From the NCBI GenBank assembly GCA_008694505.1, contig VZDJ01000594.1, forward strand, positions 9,397,035 to 9,461,034: a stretch of 64,000 nucleotides of DNA, in the 5' to 3' direction. Below, in pieces: positions 23,341 to 38,000 of this stretch; the first letter of the stretch is position 1, and every line of letters starts with the position of its first letter. Origin of the DNA: Cyanoderma ruficeps. Lineage: Eukaryota; Chordata; Aves; Passeriformes; Timaliidae. The position numbers were made by a program, and so were the translations under genes. Below the pieces are notes generated by a model. The model made no database searches. It was given only the letters and a program-made list of their open reading frames with translations, and was not told where the DNA came from.

Positions 23341-26300
23341 TGCACCCGCGGGAACAGAGAGCTTTGCAGTCGGCAGGATAGAGCCTTGGAGATGCCTGGG
23401 GGCTTTTGGTCCTGTGCAAGATGGGATATCGTGTGCTGGTACGGTACTAGGCTGAGTTCAGTCGTTGGGAAGGGGTGGCTGGGCAGCAGTTGGCTCTTGA
23501 AATCTGCAAGGTCCCAGTGAGTCCTTTCTTGATTAATTTCCATGTGATTTCAACTCCAAGACCCATTCTCCCAAAATCATAATAGGTTTTGATACCTGAG
23601 GTGCTAGCTAGCAAGGGCATCTGTTTGAATCCATAGAGGTATAAGTTTTACTGCATTATTGAAAACAGAATTCCCTGGAGGAAAATCTGTAAAATCTGCT
23701 CCTGCCATTTACATTTACACTGCAGCAAAGCAGCACTGGCTGCATCTACACTTTAACCTTTCCTCATTTCCTAGTCATTGTTGCACTGAAAAGCATTATA
23801 AACAACTCGACTTGTTTGTTGGTATTATAGTAAGGCCTGAGGGCTTGGTAATGGTTTCTTTCACTTGTGGCTCTCAACATGCTTCACAGACATCAATTAA
23901 GACTGGGAGCACTGCTGCAAATCTGGGGGGGGTTTATTGATCCCATTTTACAGATGAAGGAGCAGATAGGGACCTAGAAAGATTTAAGTCAAATCCAGAA
24001 CCTAAGCACAGATTCCAAATCCCCTATTTAAGGTGCTCTTCCCCACCTTACTTTAAAAAATTTTCTCCTAATTTCACTGACTGCTCCATGAGATATTTTG
24101 GGCACTGTCAGCCATGGACGCTCTGGGATTTTGAGATACTGCTCTTGCATATTGCCGAAAGTGATGTGCCTTTAGTGCCATACTGTTGAGAATAATGGTT
24201 TCTGAGTAAAGCCAGTCTCTCTTATTTGGTTTGTACTGAGGTAGAACCCAAGAGCTCTGTCACAAACAAGGATGTGTTAGGCAAGGCGTTGTGCAGCCAG
24301 ACAACAAAGCTTGCACAGAGCTGATGGGCCAGATACAGAAAGCCTGGGTGTCTGCTGTGGTTTCTTTGGTAGCCTCCCTCAAAAAGAGATGTGGTCTCTC
24401 CTCACTATGGGTATATTTCCAAAAGCAAAATAAGTGATTCCTATTGTTATTGCAACTGTGAAGACTCCTGATCCTAGCCTGTTGAGTTTGTGCACTTGCT
24501 TTCATGGCCTAGACAGGAGATGGACTGTGTTTGAGATCTGGTTCAAATCCTTATGCATTGCTTATATTGATCTCCTTTAAGGCCTTTGACCAGAGAACCC
24601 CAGCTGCAGTCTCAGATTTAAGGCTTGCCTCTGTCTGTAGAGCACTGTACAAGATAACAACGGTAGCCCCAAAGCATTTGTAAAGTTTTAAGCTCCTTAA
24701 GCTTCATCCATGTAAGAAAAGCCTACTGCAGACTAGGTGATGATGCACAGCTCCCAGTAGTCACAGAGGAAAAGGAAAAGAATGCTTTTATGGTTTTTCT
24801 GAGTTTATTATCCATTGCATGCTTGCTGAGTCTGATTTAGTCTAACAAGACAGTCTGGAAATCCCAGTTTCTTAAGACTTAAGTTTGTAGGAGATCAAGT
24901 TCCACTTCAAATACATCTCCCCCAGCCAAAAAATTACCCCCCAACTTCAAATACCTCAGTGCTGCAGGTGCAAGAAGCATTGCTGATTGATGGCAGGCAA
25001 AATATGACATCACAGTTGGTTTCCTTTCCAGTGTTTCAGAGGACAGTTCTTTAAAAGGAGAGACAGCAAGCATAGCTCCAGGGCCTCCATAGCTGGGCAT
25101 CAGCCAATTACTGTCATATCAGATTAGCTCTATGGCACATCAGCACACATTTGTGTTAGTACAAATGCAACATGACTGTTCCATAGTATTGATGGAATTA
25201 TTGTGTTTACAGCCCTATGACATGACTAATTGAAAAGGAGGTTCTGATTACAAAACCATGGACTTCGAAGGTGATTTCCTCTGCAGCTTTTAAATGGGCC
25301 GTTTTGGAACTAAGAAATTACTACTAGAGGACATAACCCAGTTTTTATTTTCTATTGATGCAGTTACCCTTTTGGTTTGGCAGGTGTTTCAGAGAAAAAT
25401 CCTGTTTCACAAAAGAAACAGGAAGATTTTAACAGGTTTTTTCCACCTTGATATGGTCCTGTTACAGTACAGCCTGTGCTGCTGCAGCTGCTTCTTGGCC
25501 TATGACAAAAGCTTTAACCTGCCTGTGCTCTGCAAGAATATAGCCCTTGGAACCAGCCTGGAGATTTCCTCAGCTGCCACTGCAGTGAGCACATTCTCCT
25601 TGTCCAGAGCAGCTTGGCAGCAGCAGTCGTGGGTGTTAGTGAGATGAAGAGGCATCACATGCAGCACTCCATAGCCAGGATTGGAAAGATGTCCACAGCT
25701 CGATGAGTTTCCTGTTCCTGTGTCACCTGCCAACATTCAAAATATGCACCCGTTTGTCTCTGGGAATAAACTGGGCACCTCTGGCCAGCATCTCCACAAG
25801 TTTTGCAGTCCTTGCTTCATAATTAGCCAAGGCTCAGCTTCCATCTGTTTTTCAGTTCACAGCAGCCCTCACAGCTGGTTCTTGGCAGCCATTATCACCT
25901 TCCAGCACAGGAACAGCTTTAGCTCTGAGTCTTGGGAGGATGGACAGGTCTGGCAGGATCAGTGAGATAGAGAAAAATAACAAAGAGGTGGAAAACAGGC
26001 ACATGAGCACAGAGGGGGAAGGTGGACTGAAAATGTATGTGACGATGAGTGAAAAATTAAGTGACAGGTGGGAGGCACCACAAATCCTGAGTCTTTGTGC
26101 GAGTCACAGACAAGGGAAGATGTGCAGCTTATAGGAACAGGGTGAGAGATCTCTGCTGCCCGAGACAGATTGCATTACAGCTGCCCAGGCTTCAGAGCTG
26201 TTCAGCCAGCCCGAGCCACTGCACAGGGCTGTGCAGCATTGGTTATTTTCCAGACATCCTGTAAGTTACAGCAACAAAGGGTGAGTATCTCCAGGAACTG

Positions 26301-29300
26301 TGTGGGAGTGCAGGGGTCAGTAACCTTGTCCACAGTGCTGTCCCTGCTGGGGAAGGGTCCTGGGAAAAGCAGTGGCACCACAGCAGGCAACAGCATCAGC
26401 TACATGAGGAGGAGCAATTTGCTACTCAAGGACAGAAAGGACAGTAGAAAGTCTGTGATTTCAGGAATTAGTTATGGAAAGCTGGGATCCTCAGGCTGAG
26501 GTAATAAGAATAGCTGGAGAATTAGGCAATTCCCATATTCATGAGCTGACAGACTGCAGTCCCTTTGCCAAGGCTGTATTAAAATACACCAAGGGGCAGA
26601 GGAGTTTTCTGGTTTTGCTAACAGCTGCTTCAAGGTGAAGCACAAGGGAAAGAAAAAATCTCCTCTGTCTGCTGATATTCACTTTGCCATGTAACATCTC
26701 ATAGCCTGTAACAACTGAGGGCCCTTTGCAGACCTTTTGGAACCTGTGTTTCAACAGTATCTTCACATTCTAGAAATGAATTGTTTAGGAACTCAACGTT
26801 ACCTGTCCTAAGGATTTCTCTCCAGAAAGGGGCTAAAGATTCTAAAGCTTTTGAAAGAAACCCTGTCCTAGATGGGAAGTCAAGGAGCAGCAGTAATTTT
26901 TTCTTATAAAGAAAAAACATGGCTTTGTGTTTTTAGCTAGAGAGAGTGTCTACGCCCTTGCCTTCTCTGCTGTTGAAATGCTTAAAGATACGTGTAAGCA
27001 AAAATCCATTTTTCCTTTGGGATATGAAGCTTCAGCAGATGGTAGTGGGAGTTTGCAGGCTCGGTTCTTTGTCAGTGCTTGCAGAAGCAGCCTGACACTG
27101 CACTAGCTGTGGATGCAATGCTAGAGCTGCTCCAGTCAGACACTGTGCAGCCCATCTTGTGGCTTCCCTGGCGTCTGGGAGCAACACTGGCAGTCTCCTG
27201 TCAAAAGTAATTTGTTTACCACACAGCAATCCTACTGTTTCTGTAGGCATGTTTAGGAAGCCAGTTAGCAACTGAAAGATGACAGTGGCTTTGACCACAA
27301 TCAAGTGATTCACAAGACTCAGACTACACACAGCTGAACTTTTCATGCAAGGTTCTTCCCTGAGGAAAAAGGGAATTAAAGACCCTCAGACACTGAGCAG
27401 AGACAGCTCCATTAAGAACTAGCACAGAAGTGATACACATTAGTTTCTAGTGTCACAGCCTGTTGGAGCTGTTGTGTCAGATTTATTTGCTGGCTTCCTA
27501 GCTTGGTGAATGGACAACTTGCCAACCATTCCCTCTACTCAAGTCCTTGCCTATCTTAAGGATCTTTACATCTCAAGCATCTTTCTCAATAAATACACCT
27601 TGCAGAGAGGTCTAGAGACAGAGCAGTGGGTCAGAATTTGGCTGGAGTGGAATTAGCACTAGCCATGGCTGGTACTGGATTGAAGCTGAGCCCCCTCGAC
27701 CAGCAGCATATCAGTGCCCAGAGATATCAATCAGCTCTGTGCTGAAATACTGCTGTCATTCGTGGTGGTGTGGCTGATCCTTCCAGCCTGCTTCTCGGAG
27801 TAGACAGAAGCAACCCCTTCCAGTAGGAGGTCTGTCTTGAAAGACCCTTTCCAAGAAAGTGCCTTGTAAGAACCAGGGAGGTAACTGTTTCTCATAAAGG
27901 ATCGATAGAGTTTCACTGCTAATCTGTGCTGTGGTAGTTTAACCTGAAAAAACCCCCTCAGGCCTGAACTGAGACCTCTCAGTTACAAGCAGATGAGAGC
28001 ACTCCCTCAGGAGTCCTGGTTTGCGGTACTTAACTGTTTTGCACTGACGTGCCCCATTTCTTACCACAGCTGTTGCAACAGCTCTGTTCTCTGTGGACAG
28101 TCAGGGCTCAGGTTTCCACAACACAAGATAACCTGTCCGTAAGCCCCAGTGTGGCACTTCTCCTCTTATTTAAGGGCTAGATACAGCTGTGGAAGTTGGC
28201 GCTTTATGATTGCAGAAACTGTACCTGCAGTGGGGAGGCCTCACAACACAGTGCTTCAGCTTCCCTAAAAGCTCAGTATCACTGAAAACAAGGATCAGCC
28301 ACAGTCACAGGAGAAAAGAAGAACAAAAAAGAAAATCTGCTTTTGAAGATGTAATGGGTAGACCATGGACTCCTTTGTACTGATAAGCAGCCTCTGAGCT
28401 GATTAGCTTTTTAAGATTAAGGTGCATAGCTTGCTTGTTTGATCTGCCACTGGAGTTTCAGAACACCTTCCAGCACATACCGGAAGAATCAATGTCTCAT
28501 TCCTGGCTCTGAGAACCAAGTCTGCTAACTCAACAGCCAGTCCTGTCTCTCAGTGATCTTCTGCCCTTTATTCTGGGTACCACAGAGCCATGTTCCCAAG
28601 GGAGACAGTCATTGCTTGTCTATACAATGCTGCGATAATTCTGCAGACAGTGGAGCAATAACTCTGCAACACTTTTCATTCTGGTTCTCAGCACACTCCT
28701 CAGGCTTTTCTTCATTATAGCAGTAGCATGACATAAATCCATAAAGCAGAGCTAACCCAGCCAGAAGCAGCTGCAGGCACTAGCATAGCCCACAGCCACA
28801 TCAGCAATCCTGTCCATGCTTACAACAGTGCAGCATGCATTAGTGCATACCTTAGATTTTTTTTTTTTAATAGGATGGCTTTTGACCTCCACAGGAAGAA
28901 GATCCCTACTCCCCCTGGCCTGTCCAGAGGGATAAGTGTCAGAAATTTTATTTCCTCTTTGCCTAAAAGCCATTCTTCTACTTGTATCTCACCTCCTATA
29001 AAGACCGTCAGAGCACAATCCCTTTTGAGTGAAGTAATATTCAGATCAAAACTCCAGTTATATCTCACGATAATACTACCTTAAAGAGCAATCCCTTCGA
29101 AGAATATATAAATGTCATACAAATCAACTCAAAGTTGTTGTAATAGGAAAGGCAGATGAGATTTCTATATCTGGAGAGAAGGTCTGCTGTTTTCAGATAG
29201 AAATTAGAAAAACGAGGGAGGTTGGCCCCTAGATAGGTTCTTATTAAGGGACAGATTTTCATTTGCTTTCCTTGCTGGATTGTTTTGAAAGATGTGAGCA

Positions 29301-32000
29301 CATGTTTTTGGTGAAATGTTGAAGAGCATTCTGTGATAATATGGCTGTGACTTTCAAGGTGCTGAAGACTTTTGAGAATGAGGCTTTTGTGCTGTTAATT
29401 GGTGAATCTGAACATGGTTACAGCTGTGGATATGTGTTAATAAAGTGGTTGAACTTTTGAAAGGTATACTGAGGTAAGACCAGGTCAAGTGAGACCTCCA
29501 CTTTTCCAGACAGTGAACAAGATCATGATGTATCTGGAAATACAACTCTTAGTCCCTGATTCCACCTGCAATTTGTAAAACAGCGTTAACAATCCACTTT
29601 GCATTATTTCTGTATATCACCGTAAGTTTTATGTGGTAAACATGTCCGTGTGGAAGAGCCCTCAGCAGCACTATGTGTGTGCAGACTGGCATTTGCCACA
29701 TGTGGTATTTAGTAGCTTTATCCTGCTGACATTGGCATAGCTTCTGTAGGTAGAAACCACGCACTGGATGGGGTGACAGGAGATAAGAGATTCATAAAGG
29801 TGAAAGCTGGACAAGCACACTGAGATAAAATCTTTTGCTACACACCATCTATAGGACTTGCCCTGATTGATTTGTTCCATCCAATACCTCCCTCTGTTAA
29901 ATGGCAGTTTCCAGCTCCTAAGCCCCATGAGCCAAACTTTGCATTTGCAGCCCCATGCCACTGGCTGTCACCATCAGTTGCCTCTCTGGGTGCCAGTGTG
30001 GCAGCTGCACTGCTGCCTCACGTTGCAGTGCTGGGTAGCTGGACACAATGCTGTGTGCAGTGCTGAGGAATGTCCTTCACACATCTCCTTCCACTCAATG
30101 GCAATCAGGTGCTCGACTGAGTCATGACAGCCCCTCAGCTGTGGGGCAGTCGGGCCTTGCACAGGGTCAAGGTATCAAAGTCTGGGCAGTAAATGCTGCT
30201 TCAAGCTGAAGTCCTGCACTATAGCACAGCTCTGGCTCATAATTAACACAGGACTGGAGCAGAGCTATAATGTGAGTGCAAGTGGCTGTGGCTTTGGGGC
30301 ATGTGGTAGTCCTCCTTCAGCTTCTTCATCTGGGATGTGTGTGGATCAAAGGATAAGGAGTTTATAAGAAAGCACAGAAAGATGGATTGAGAGTCTTATC
30401 AGGCAACAGGATAGCAGAAGGTACTCTGTGGCAGGAAAAGGCATTTCTTCAGCACCTAAGAGAGCGTGTAGCAGGGGTGGCTGTGCTTAGGTCTGGAGAG
30501 GAGAGAGGAGCACACACAAAGGCAGCAGGATAACGCAGGGGAGCAGGGAACAGGCAGGATGAGGTGACAGCCAGAGGGGATGAATGGCAGTTATGTATTG
30601 GCTTGGAAAGTCCTTGAGTGGGAGCTCCATATACAAATGCCTGGAGCTTTTGAAAGTCAACACTTCACCAAGCACCAAAGCAGCAGGTGTGCATCATGAC
30701 TCCACATGAGGAAGAGCAAGCAGCAGAATTCCTGGCTCCTAAAGAGGTTCTGCTCTTACCCTGTCCTATCCTCTCTGCTCATTTTACTATTCCTGCTGCT
30801 GTTGGAAATACATAGCATCTGGAAAAAGCAATGCCCTTGTACAGTGCTTTTGGCTTCAGGAGAGTTCCTACAGCATTGAATTTGCCCCATAGATTTCAAT
30901 TACTCTCCGCTGTGATAGTAATGAGAGCCAGTGGAATTGTACTGATTTTATTTCCTTTTAATTTGTTATGATGCTCTGGATGCAGATTAACTTTCCCAGC
31001 TCAATACATATTATTGATTCATCCTGCCTCGTGTTGTGGTAAATGGCTTGAAGAAGGGTGGGCTGATTTCACTGTAGCTTCTCCTGGTAGCTCTTTACCC
31101 CATGCAGTGTCCTCTTTACGCCAAAATCAGGTATCCTTGCTTGCTTCTGAGCAGGTAGTTTACATCCATGTAAATGAGGGTAAACACTAGCCTATGGTAC
31201 TGCTTCTCTGTATGCAATAGTCCAGGTCTCCCAGCTGCCTTTCTGTTTGCTGTGAGGACAGATTAGTGGTCATTTAGTGCAGATGAGCCTACTCCTAGGC
31301 CCAGCACACAGGGATGGTCCTTACCAACAGGAACTGTCCTGCAAGGAGACGAGAGCTGCAGTCAGAGGTGTCTTCCAGCAGTGCTCCTTGAAGCACACAG
31401 CCGTCCAGGAAGCCTTTGGCAGTGAGCAGCCTCCTGTCCCCATGCCAACATCCCTGCTGAACATGGCTGATGGCCACAAGGTAGTTGTGGGAGCGTGGAG
31501 CAGCAGGAAGATGCTTATCCTTATAGCCTTCCTCCCAGTGAGGTAACCTGACAGCAAAGCTGCCTGTGTGAAACTACACCCTACTGAGAGATCCTCCTCC
31601 ACTTTATTTGGAAAAAGACCCAGCACTCCTTGATGCATAGTCTTTAATATCTTTTTTCCTCTACTCTTATGTCACTGAAGTTATAATGGGGATGAGAAAC
31701 TGAGCCTGTGTTCTCTTAATAGAAAGCCCTAACAGAGGTTGAGATCAGGAGACAGTGTCTTGCTGCTTGTGACAGGATGACTGTGGGATGATCTGTGGTC
31801 TCATTAGCAGGAATTTGCTCCACGGGCTCAGTGACACCCCTGGCTCAGTGGAGCCAGGCTGGGTGTGCCAGTGCATTGGTGCAAGTGCGTGACCAGCCCC
31901 AGCCAGGAACTATCTGCTATCTCTGCCCTGCACAACCTGCTGCTCCCAGCTGCTGGTGGTTTTCTGAGCCTGGCTGCAGACCTGGTGCTCCACCTATTTG
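23341..32000. other. Presumed first intron, segment 1: no exon supported
   Basis: No coding exon or intact element recognised on either strand. It contains a MIR-like relic (23936-24050), a T-rich run (28857-28869) and mixed unique-looking sequence. If the CpG island serves the 54.9-kb gene, this is the start of its first intron. Confidence 0.5.
23936..24050 (-). repeat. MIR-like SINE remnant
   Basis: Starts with gatcccattttacagatgaa (reverse of the MIR core CATCTGTAAAATGGG). It continues through a gacctagaaagatttaagtc segment and attccaaatccc to ggtgctcttccccacc, following MIR order in reverse complement. Diverged but longer than the other MIR relics here. Confidence 0.5.
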
Positions 32001-35000
32001 AGTCAGCTCACAGGGCAGTGCAGTGCTTAGTAGCAGTAGTTTGTGTCTTCTGTCGCCCATGGTGTTCCTATCCTACATCATCTTGGATAGGAGAGATTCA
32101 AAGAAGAAAGACAGAAGTTGGACTCAGCAGTCCTGCATCCCTCTGCATGCCAGCCCATTGGCACAGGCTGCAGCAGGAAGCCTGGTGTTCCAAGGCTCAT
32201 CTTAGAAAGCTTCCTCATCCTCAGCCATGCTCAAAACACTACTGTGTGGTATTCTAACTCTGTGTGTCCTTAGACCATGAGACCTCTGTGCCCCTCAGCA
32301 AGTCCAGAGGGACACTGACTGCATTGCATGAGTGTCACATCATCAATCAGAGGCCATTGGGTGTCCAAATGCAGTCATGGCACTGCCAAGGAGTAGTCCA
32401 CAGATCAGTGATTATTCTCTGGTTGCTGGTGATAGTTATCAGTGCCTTGGAGCAGAAAGTGAACCTAGGCCAGAGTAGCTTTGCCTGAAATTAAAGTCTG
32501 AATAGTCCTTTCAGATGTGAAAGGTTACTTGTTTATCTTGCAAAATAATCCACCAGTTCTGTGGACAGCTCTAATGCACAGGAACATGTGCACTGATCCT
32601 GCATCACTGGGCAAGATAAAGTAGTGAAGAGGCAAATATCAGTTGATTGTGTCAATCAGCTGACTTAGAAGCCTATATCCAATTAAAGTAGCCAGGCAAT
32701 TAACTTCAAAACAGTTGAGTCTGGTCTTAACCTAGTGCATGTCAACATGGCTGTTGTAGCTGCAAAGGAAGCTGAGTTGGGTTTGCCCTTGCACCCTTTA
32801 TCTCCATCTTGCAGAAGATGCATTTCCAAACTTTTCCATGTGTAATTTGTCCATAGAAGCATGGTGGCAGCAATCATCTGTTTTCCTTGACCTCCAAAGA
32901 TATCCTGTGCACCTACCTGCCAACATCCTGCTTGTGTGGGCCCGTGAGCAGTGAGGAACTGCTTTCACCAGCTTCATGGAAGATACTGGGCAAAATATTT
33001 AGAAAATGCTTTATAGAAGATCAGAAAATAGCATTAAGCAGAAAAATTGAGGTGAATTGGGGCACAGTGAAAAGTCAGATACAGAGGATTAGGTCCCAAA
33101 CGTCATCCTAGGAAGTTTGGGGCAGAATCCTGCAGACCCTCAGCCATGGACACCTATCATGCATTAGCCCTGCAGTGTCACTATGCCTTTGTACCTGGTA
33201 GCATTTCCCCAGGATACTTGGCATTGATTTAGGAGGAGCAAAACCTTTGGGGCCTAGTGATTCACCAGAGAAAGTGCTTATGCTGCCTTAGGCAGAGCAG
33301 TACAAATACACATTTTTGGCTTAGTTCCACCATATCCTTAGAGAAAATAAAAAAGCATTTAACATTTCTTTTTGCTGTATAGACAAAGCCAGGTTTCACA
33401 CTTAGCTGGGCCATCTGTGGCACTGAGTGTGCGTTCAGCACACCACCACCAAGGGCAGAACTGGGAGAAAGGCCCTTCTACTTTCTCATTTGTACCCCAG
33501 AGAAACAAATGTGTCTCTTCAGGCAATTTACAAACTCTTTTGTGATCCCAGCCCAGCCACTCCAGTGTCCCCAAAATTCTAGCCAGCTCAATTTCATCTA
33601 TTTTATATCTCTTAGGTTAAAAAACCCAAAACAACAAACTTAGGAAAAACTTCCAGGTTTTCCTACTCTTGATTTATACCATTTGCCTTCCTTTCTGCCT
33701 GGAGTAAGAAGTAGGTTGCTTTGTGCCCTTCTATAACTTCTTTTCAGTGTTTAGGCTGGGAAATGAACTCTAGCCCAGCTAAAATTGGGTGTATGTTTGA
33801 ATAGGCTTCAGCTTCTACCCTTCCCCAAAAGGGTTTGCGTTGAAATAGTCTTTTAATATCTTTCTGAAAAAAATGGGATTGTATTGGAATGGGTAAAACT
33901 TTTGCTTCCCTACTTTTCTTGCAGTCCTTCCCTCACAGAATTACTTGAAAGGAAACAGCATTTCCTCCAGGATTTGTGATTTTGTGGCTTTTGTTGTTGG
34001 TTTGGGTTTTTTAATAATAAAATCCTTTACTTTCACCTCCCAGTGGGAATTCCCTGAAGTACTCTTACCTGAGTATACCTCAGGGATGATGCCTTGCTTA
34101 TAGGAAATGCTATAAATACCAGCTGGTCTCCTGCAGGAACAAAGCAAAGGAAGCCACACAAGAACTGCTGTTGTCTGGCAGGTCAGAGGGGCACCATGCC
34201 TCCTAAACCAGCTCCAAAGGCAATTGGGCATCATCACTAGTCAGGTACCCTTTTGAAAAAGAGAACAGATGACTGTTTAAAAAAAATGTGAGAAAGAAGG
34301 AAAAGAAAACAATGATGAAGGATCAAAAGCAGCTGCAAAGACAGAACCACATGCAGTTATGCTGGTAGTAGGTAAAGAGAGACATGTGTGGGTCATGGAC
34401 TGGTCTTCAGAAGCCATAGTCCTATCCTTGCCCACATACCTGCATTTCCTTGCCACTTCGGAGGGGAAGGCACAGTGTCCCTCAGGGCACATGTCCCTGG
34501 GCCATGTCAGCTTGTGCTCAGACAGAGGCTTGGAGCTCTTACACTTGAGCACAGGTCTCAAAATTAAGTTAATTTCAAATAATTACACTCCAGTTTTAGG
34601 AAACCTTACCTGACTTTCCTTGGTTCTCAGAGACTGCCAGGAGAGTTTTTGCAGATGCTGGAAGATAGTTTTATTTTGGCCTCTTACAGGTAACAGAGCT
34701 GAAACACAGGAATTGGAGTGTCTTGTCTCAGGAAATCAGGGGCCAGACATCAGTCTCATGTTACCAAGTTACAGTTTGTTCACAGCACCTCCCACTCTGC
34801 AGCTTGTGAGAGTTACAGTATTTGCTTCATTCACACACTTCAGGGTGAGAAGTCACAACTTCAGTTTGTGGCTTCTCCAAATGATCTTAACCTGTGTCCA
34901 CAAAAAGCTCAGGAGTGTAAATCAGTGTCCTGTGACCTCCTGCAGAAAGGCTATTAACAGAAAGCCGGAAGAGAAAGTGCTGCCTCCATTTCAAGGCAAG

Positions 35001-38000
35001 GGCGAATTGGCTTTAATTTTTAAAACACTTTCACAAGTGATTGATGCAGCAGTATTTTTGGAGGGGGGAGGAAACCAACAGTCTTCTGCTGCTATGTCAA
35101 ATGTCTCATGATACATCAGAGTACCTTTACCAACATACTTCAGACACCTGAGGCCTGACTAAAATGATCTGCTCTGGCTGAGGCAGGAATGGCATCTGGA
35201 AGTAAAATCTGCCTTGAGGAAATCAACAAGGCATCACAATCTCTGTATTCATTAGGATCTTAAGTCACAGACTGTCTTGTGTCCAGCTGTCTTAATGATC
35301 TAGAGGTGCTGTACCATCAGCACCTCACAGATACCTAGGTACTTGGTGGAAGACAAAGGAAGGCAATGCAAACCAAAGCTGGATCTGAGAACAGTACTGG
35401 CTGTGAGGCCAGTTTCCATCACCACCAGCTGGAAAGAGAGAAAGCAATGGATTTCAGGGAGGGTCTATAGCTGCAGATAGTGGAAACCCCATACCAGCAG
35501 CTGGGAAACAGGAGTATGTTCATTACCTTAATTGGTTTTTCCTCTTTGGTTATTAACTACAATTCCTCTGACCTCTGCAGGAGGACATAAAGGAAGAGGA
35601 GTACCAGCCATCTTATTACAGTGCCTCATTTTGCTGCTGCTTTACATGTTTGTCAAAGGTTTTACCATTGACATCAGTGGAGTTGAAAAAGGTCTTGGTT
35701 CATCAAGTGGCACCAGATTAAGTTAGCAGGATTCTGTTCCAGGGCTTCTGACATGCTTCCAAAATTCAACCCAGCCATTGCCCCAGGCTGTGGGTAATTT
35801 GATTCTGCTGGTGCTGACAAAAGCCCTGAGCAGCAGTGGAGATTGCACCTCAAGATCTGTGTACTCAAATAGTAGTGCCTACTTCTTAGTGTACCAGGCT
35901 GATTTATTTTCAAGCATAATGATCAGAAAAGCAAGCCAACACCCTCAGACGTCCCTAGCTTGTGGTGAATATTGAAAACTAAACCTGATTCCAGTAAGAA
36001 TTGTGAAAAATGGAGCCATTATATTCTGCAGAAGTTGATGGCTGAGGCAGAATGTTTCATGCCCTGGCAAATATCAGTGACATTAGCAGGCTGGCTTCCA
36101 TTTGAGAGACGTGGGTGATTTTCCCAGCTGGATGGCCTCAGCACCAGGAACCAGGGCCTCTCACTTCACATGGAAAAAGCCCTTCAATCTTTAGCTAGCC
36201 AGTCTTTGACTTCATCTTATTTAAAGATTTTAGGCACTGTGCAGTGCTAAAGAGGATCTTGCTGAGCTCCTATTACCTCAGCAGCAGCTGATATGTAATG
36301 AATTATTCAAGACTAGCCAGTTCCTTCATCAATTTTAATAAATCAAGTTTTCTACCATGTTCTCAGCAGTGCTGCCAGCTGGGATATGATGAGGTAAGCC
36401 CATTATTTCTTGGGGCCTTTTTCATTTGGTCCAGGTTTACATACCTGAGGGCCTTGAAAATAACCAAGGGAGAAGACAATGCTAACTTGGGGTAGATCTA
36501 CAGTGAGCAGAAGAGACAACAGAACTCCCCCATCTCTCAGGAGATCACAAAGCTCTGCACAGGGAAGATGGCTTTGCCTGTACAGAAACAGACTCAGCTG
36601 CTACATGCTGACCCCCAAAGCAGAATGTAGCCCTTCAGGCAGATGGCCTGGACACCACAGCAGCTGAGAGGCACTTCCCATCTTTCACACAGACTCACTC
36701 TCATGGAATTGTTCCTACATCTCTAATATTGCTCCAGAGCAGGCACACTGTGATGTTTATGAGCCAATCCCATTTAGGAAGCACCTGTGTGGATCAGCCA
36801 TTGATGTAATGTGCACACATTGCCCCACACAACTATTAATGCACACACAACTATTAGTGTAAACACAAGCAGCATCTCTCCTACACTGCAGACATCCCAT
36901 CCAGGCTGCAAATAAACTTCTTCAGAGCAATAGTTCCCACAGCCAACCTTGAGCTGAGCTGGTGACTGTTGTAAAGTGTCTTTCACTGAGCTTCTGCTCA
37001 AACTCAACAACAGAAAATGCTTCCTGACACTGAAGAGCTTGTGGCACTTTCTTGTACATCTCTTGAATAGACAGGAACTTTTCTCAGTTCATTATCAACC
37101 TCAAAAATGCTCAGTCTGTTTTTTGCTTTTCTCCTGGCCACATAGGAACCAATTTCATAATGGTGTCAAAGGCAAAAAGGTGCTCTTTGTCCCCTGTAGA
37201 ATTTATTTTTATTACATTGTGCTGCACTGCATAAAGAAGTGAGAAGGGAGGAGATTGGTCTTTCCTTTCTCTTCTCATCTGTAAACTGCAGGTCACTCAG
37301 GGTGGGGTATTTCTCCAGCCCAGGTCTAGTGGAGGATTTAGCACTTACAGTCCTTATCCTTCCTGTACACAAGATATGCAGTTTTTACTGGAGAGAATCA
37401 GAGCATTCAGCCCAAAGCCATTTCTACTGTATCTGCAACCAGCTCTGACTCTCCCTGTATTCAGAGAACTTACATTGTCATGAGGACATGATCAGATAGC
37501 TGCACTTTACAGCACATGCAAGGAAGGCAGAAATCTCCACAGGTGCATTTATTGTCATGTATTTTAGGAGAGGGAAGATGAACTGCTGAGGAGGAGAGAG
37601 GCTGGACACAAGCAATGCTAAGAATGAATTGTTTACAGTCCTGGTGATAAATTCAGTACATGGATTAGTCCATGAGTATCTAACCTGCAGCATCTCTGTG
37701 GTGCATCCTCTCATGAATGTGCTGCTGGTGAGGCATCCAAGCACAGCAGTTTATCCACAGAGCTGGCACCAAAGTTCAGTTTGATTGATAGATAAAGACA
37801 GACCTTGCTAAAGGAAGGTCACAATTATGAGAGATTTATTAATTTGCTCTTTGGGGATGGACCATAGAAGAATAGCATCTAATTGTGAGAAGTATGCTCC
37901 TCAGTGTATTAAATAGCAATATATCTGTGTTTCAAGAAGTGGGAGGGATGTCTACAGATCCTGCAGCCATTGTACCTGCTGGCTCTTCAAGTCTGCCTCA

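Noticed and set aside
22432..23455. Many overlapping 70-157 codon open frames in the CpG island, both strands
   Set aside because: GC-rich sequence has few stop codons. The frames are Pro/Arg/Ala-rich and follow the minisatellite, with no family resemblance.
24510..24552. tRNA-like A box (tggcctagacagg) and B box (ggttcaaatcc)
   Set aside because: The B box matches consensus, but the spacing from the A box is about 10 bases short and the bases flanking the B box do not form a T-arm stem. Most likely chance or a decayed SINE head.
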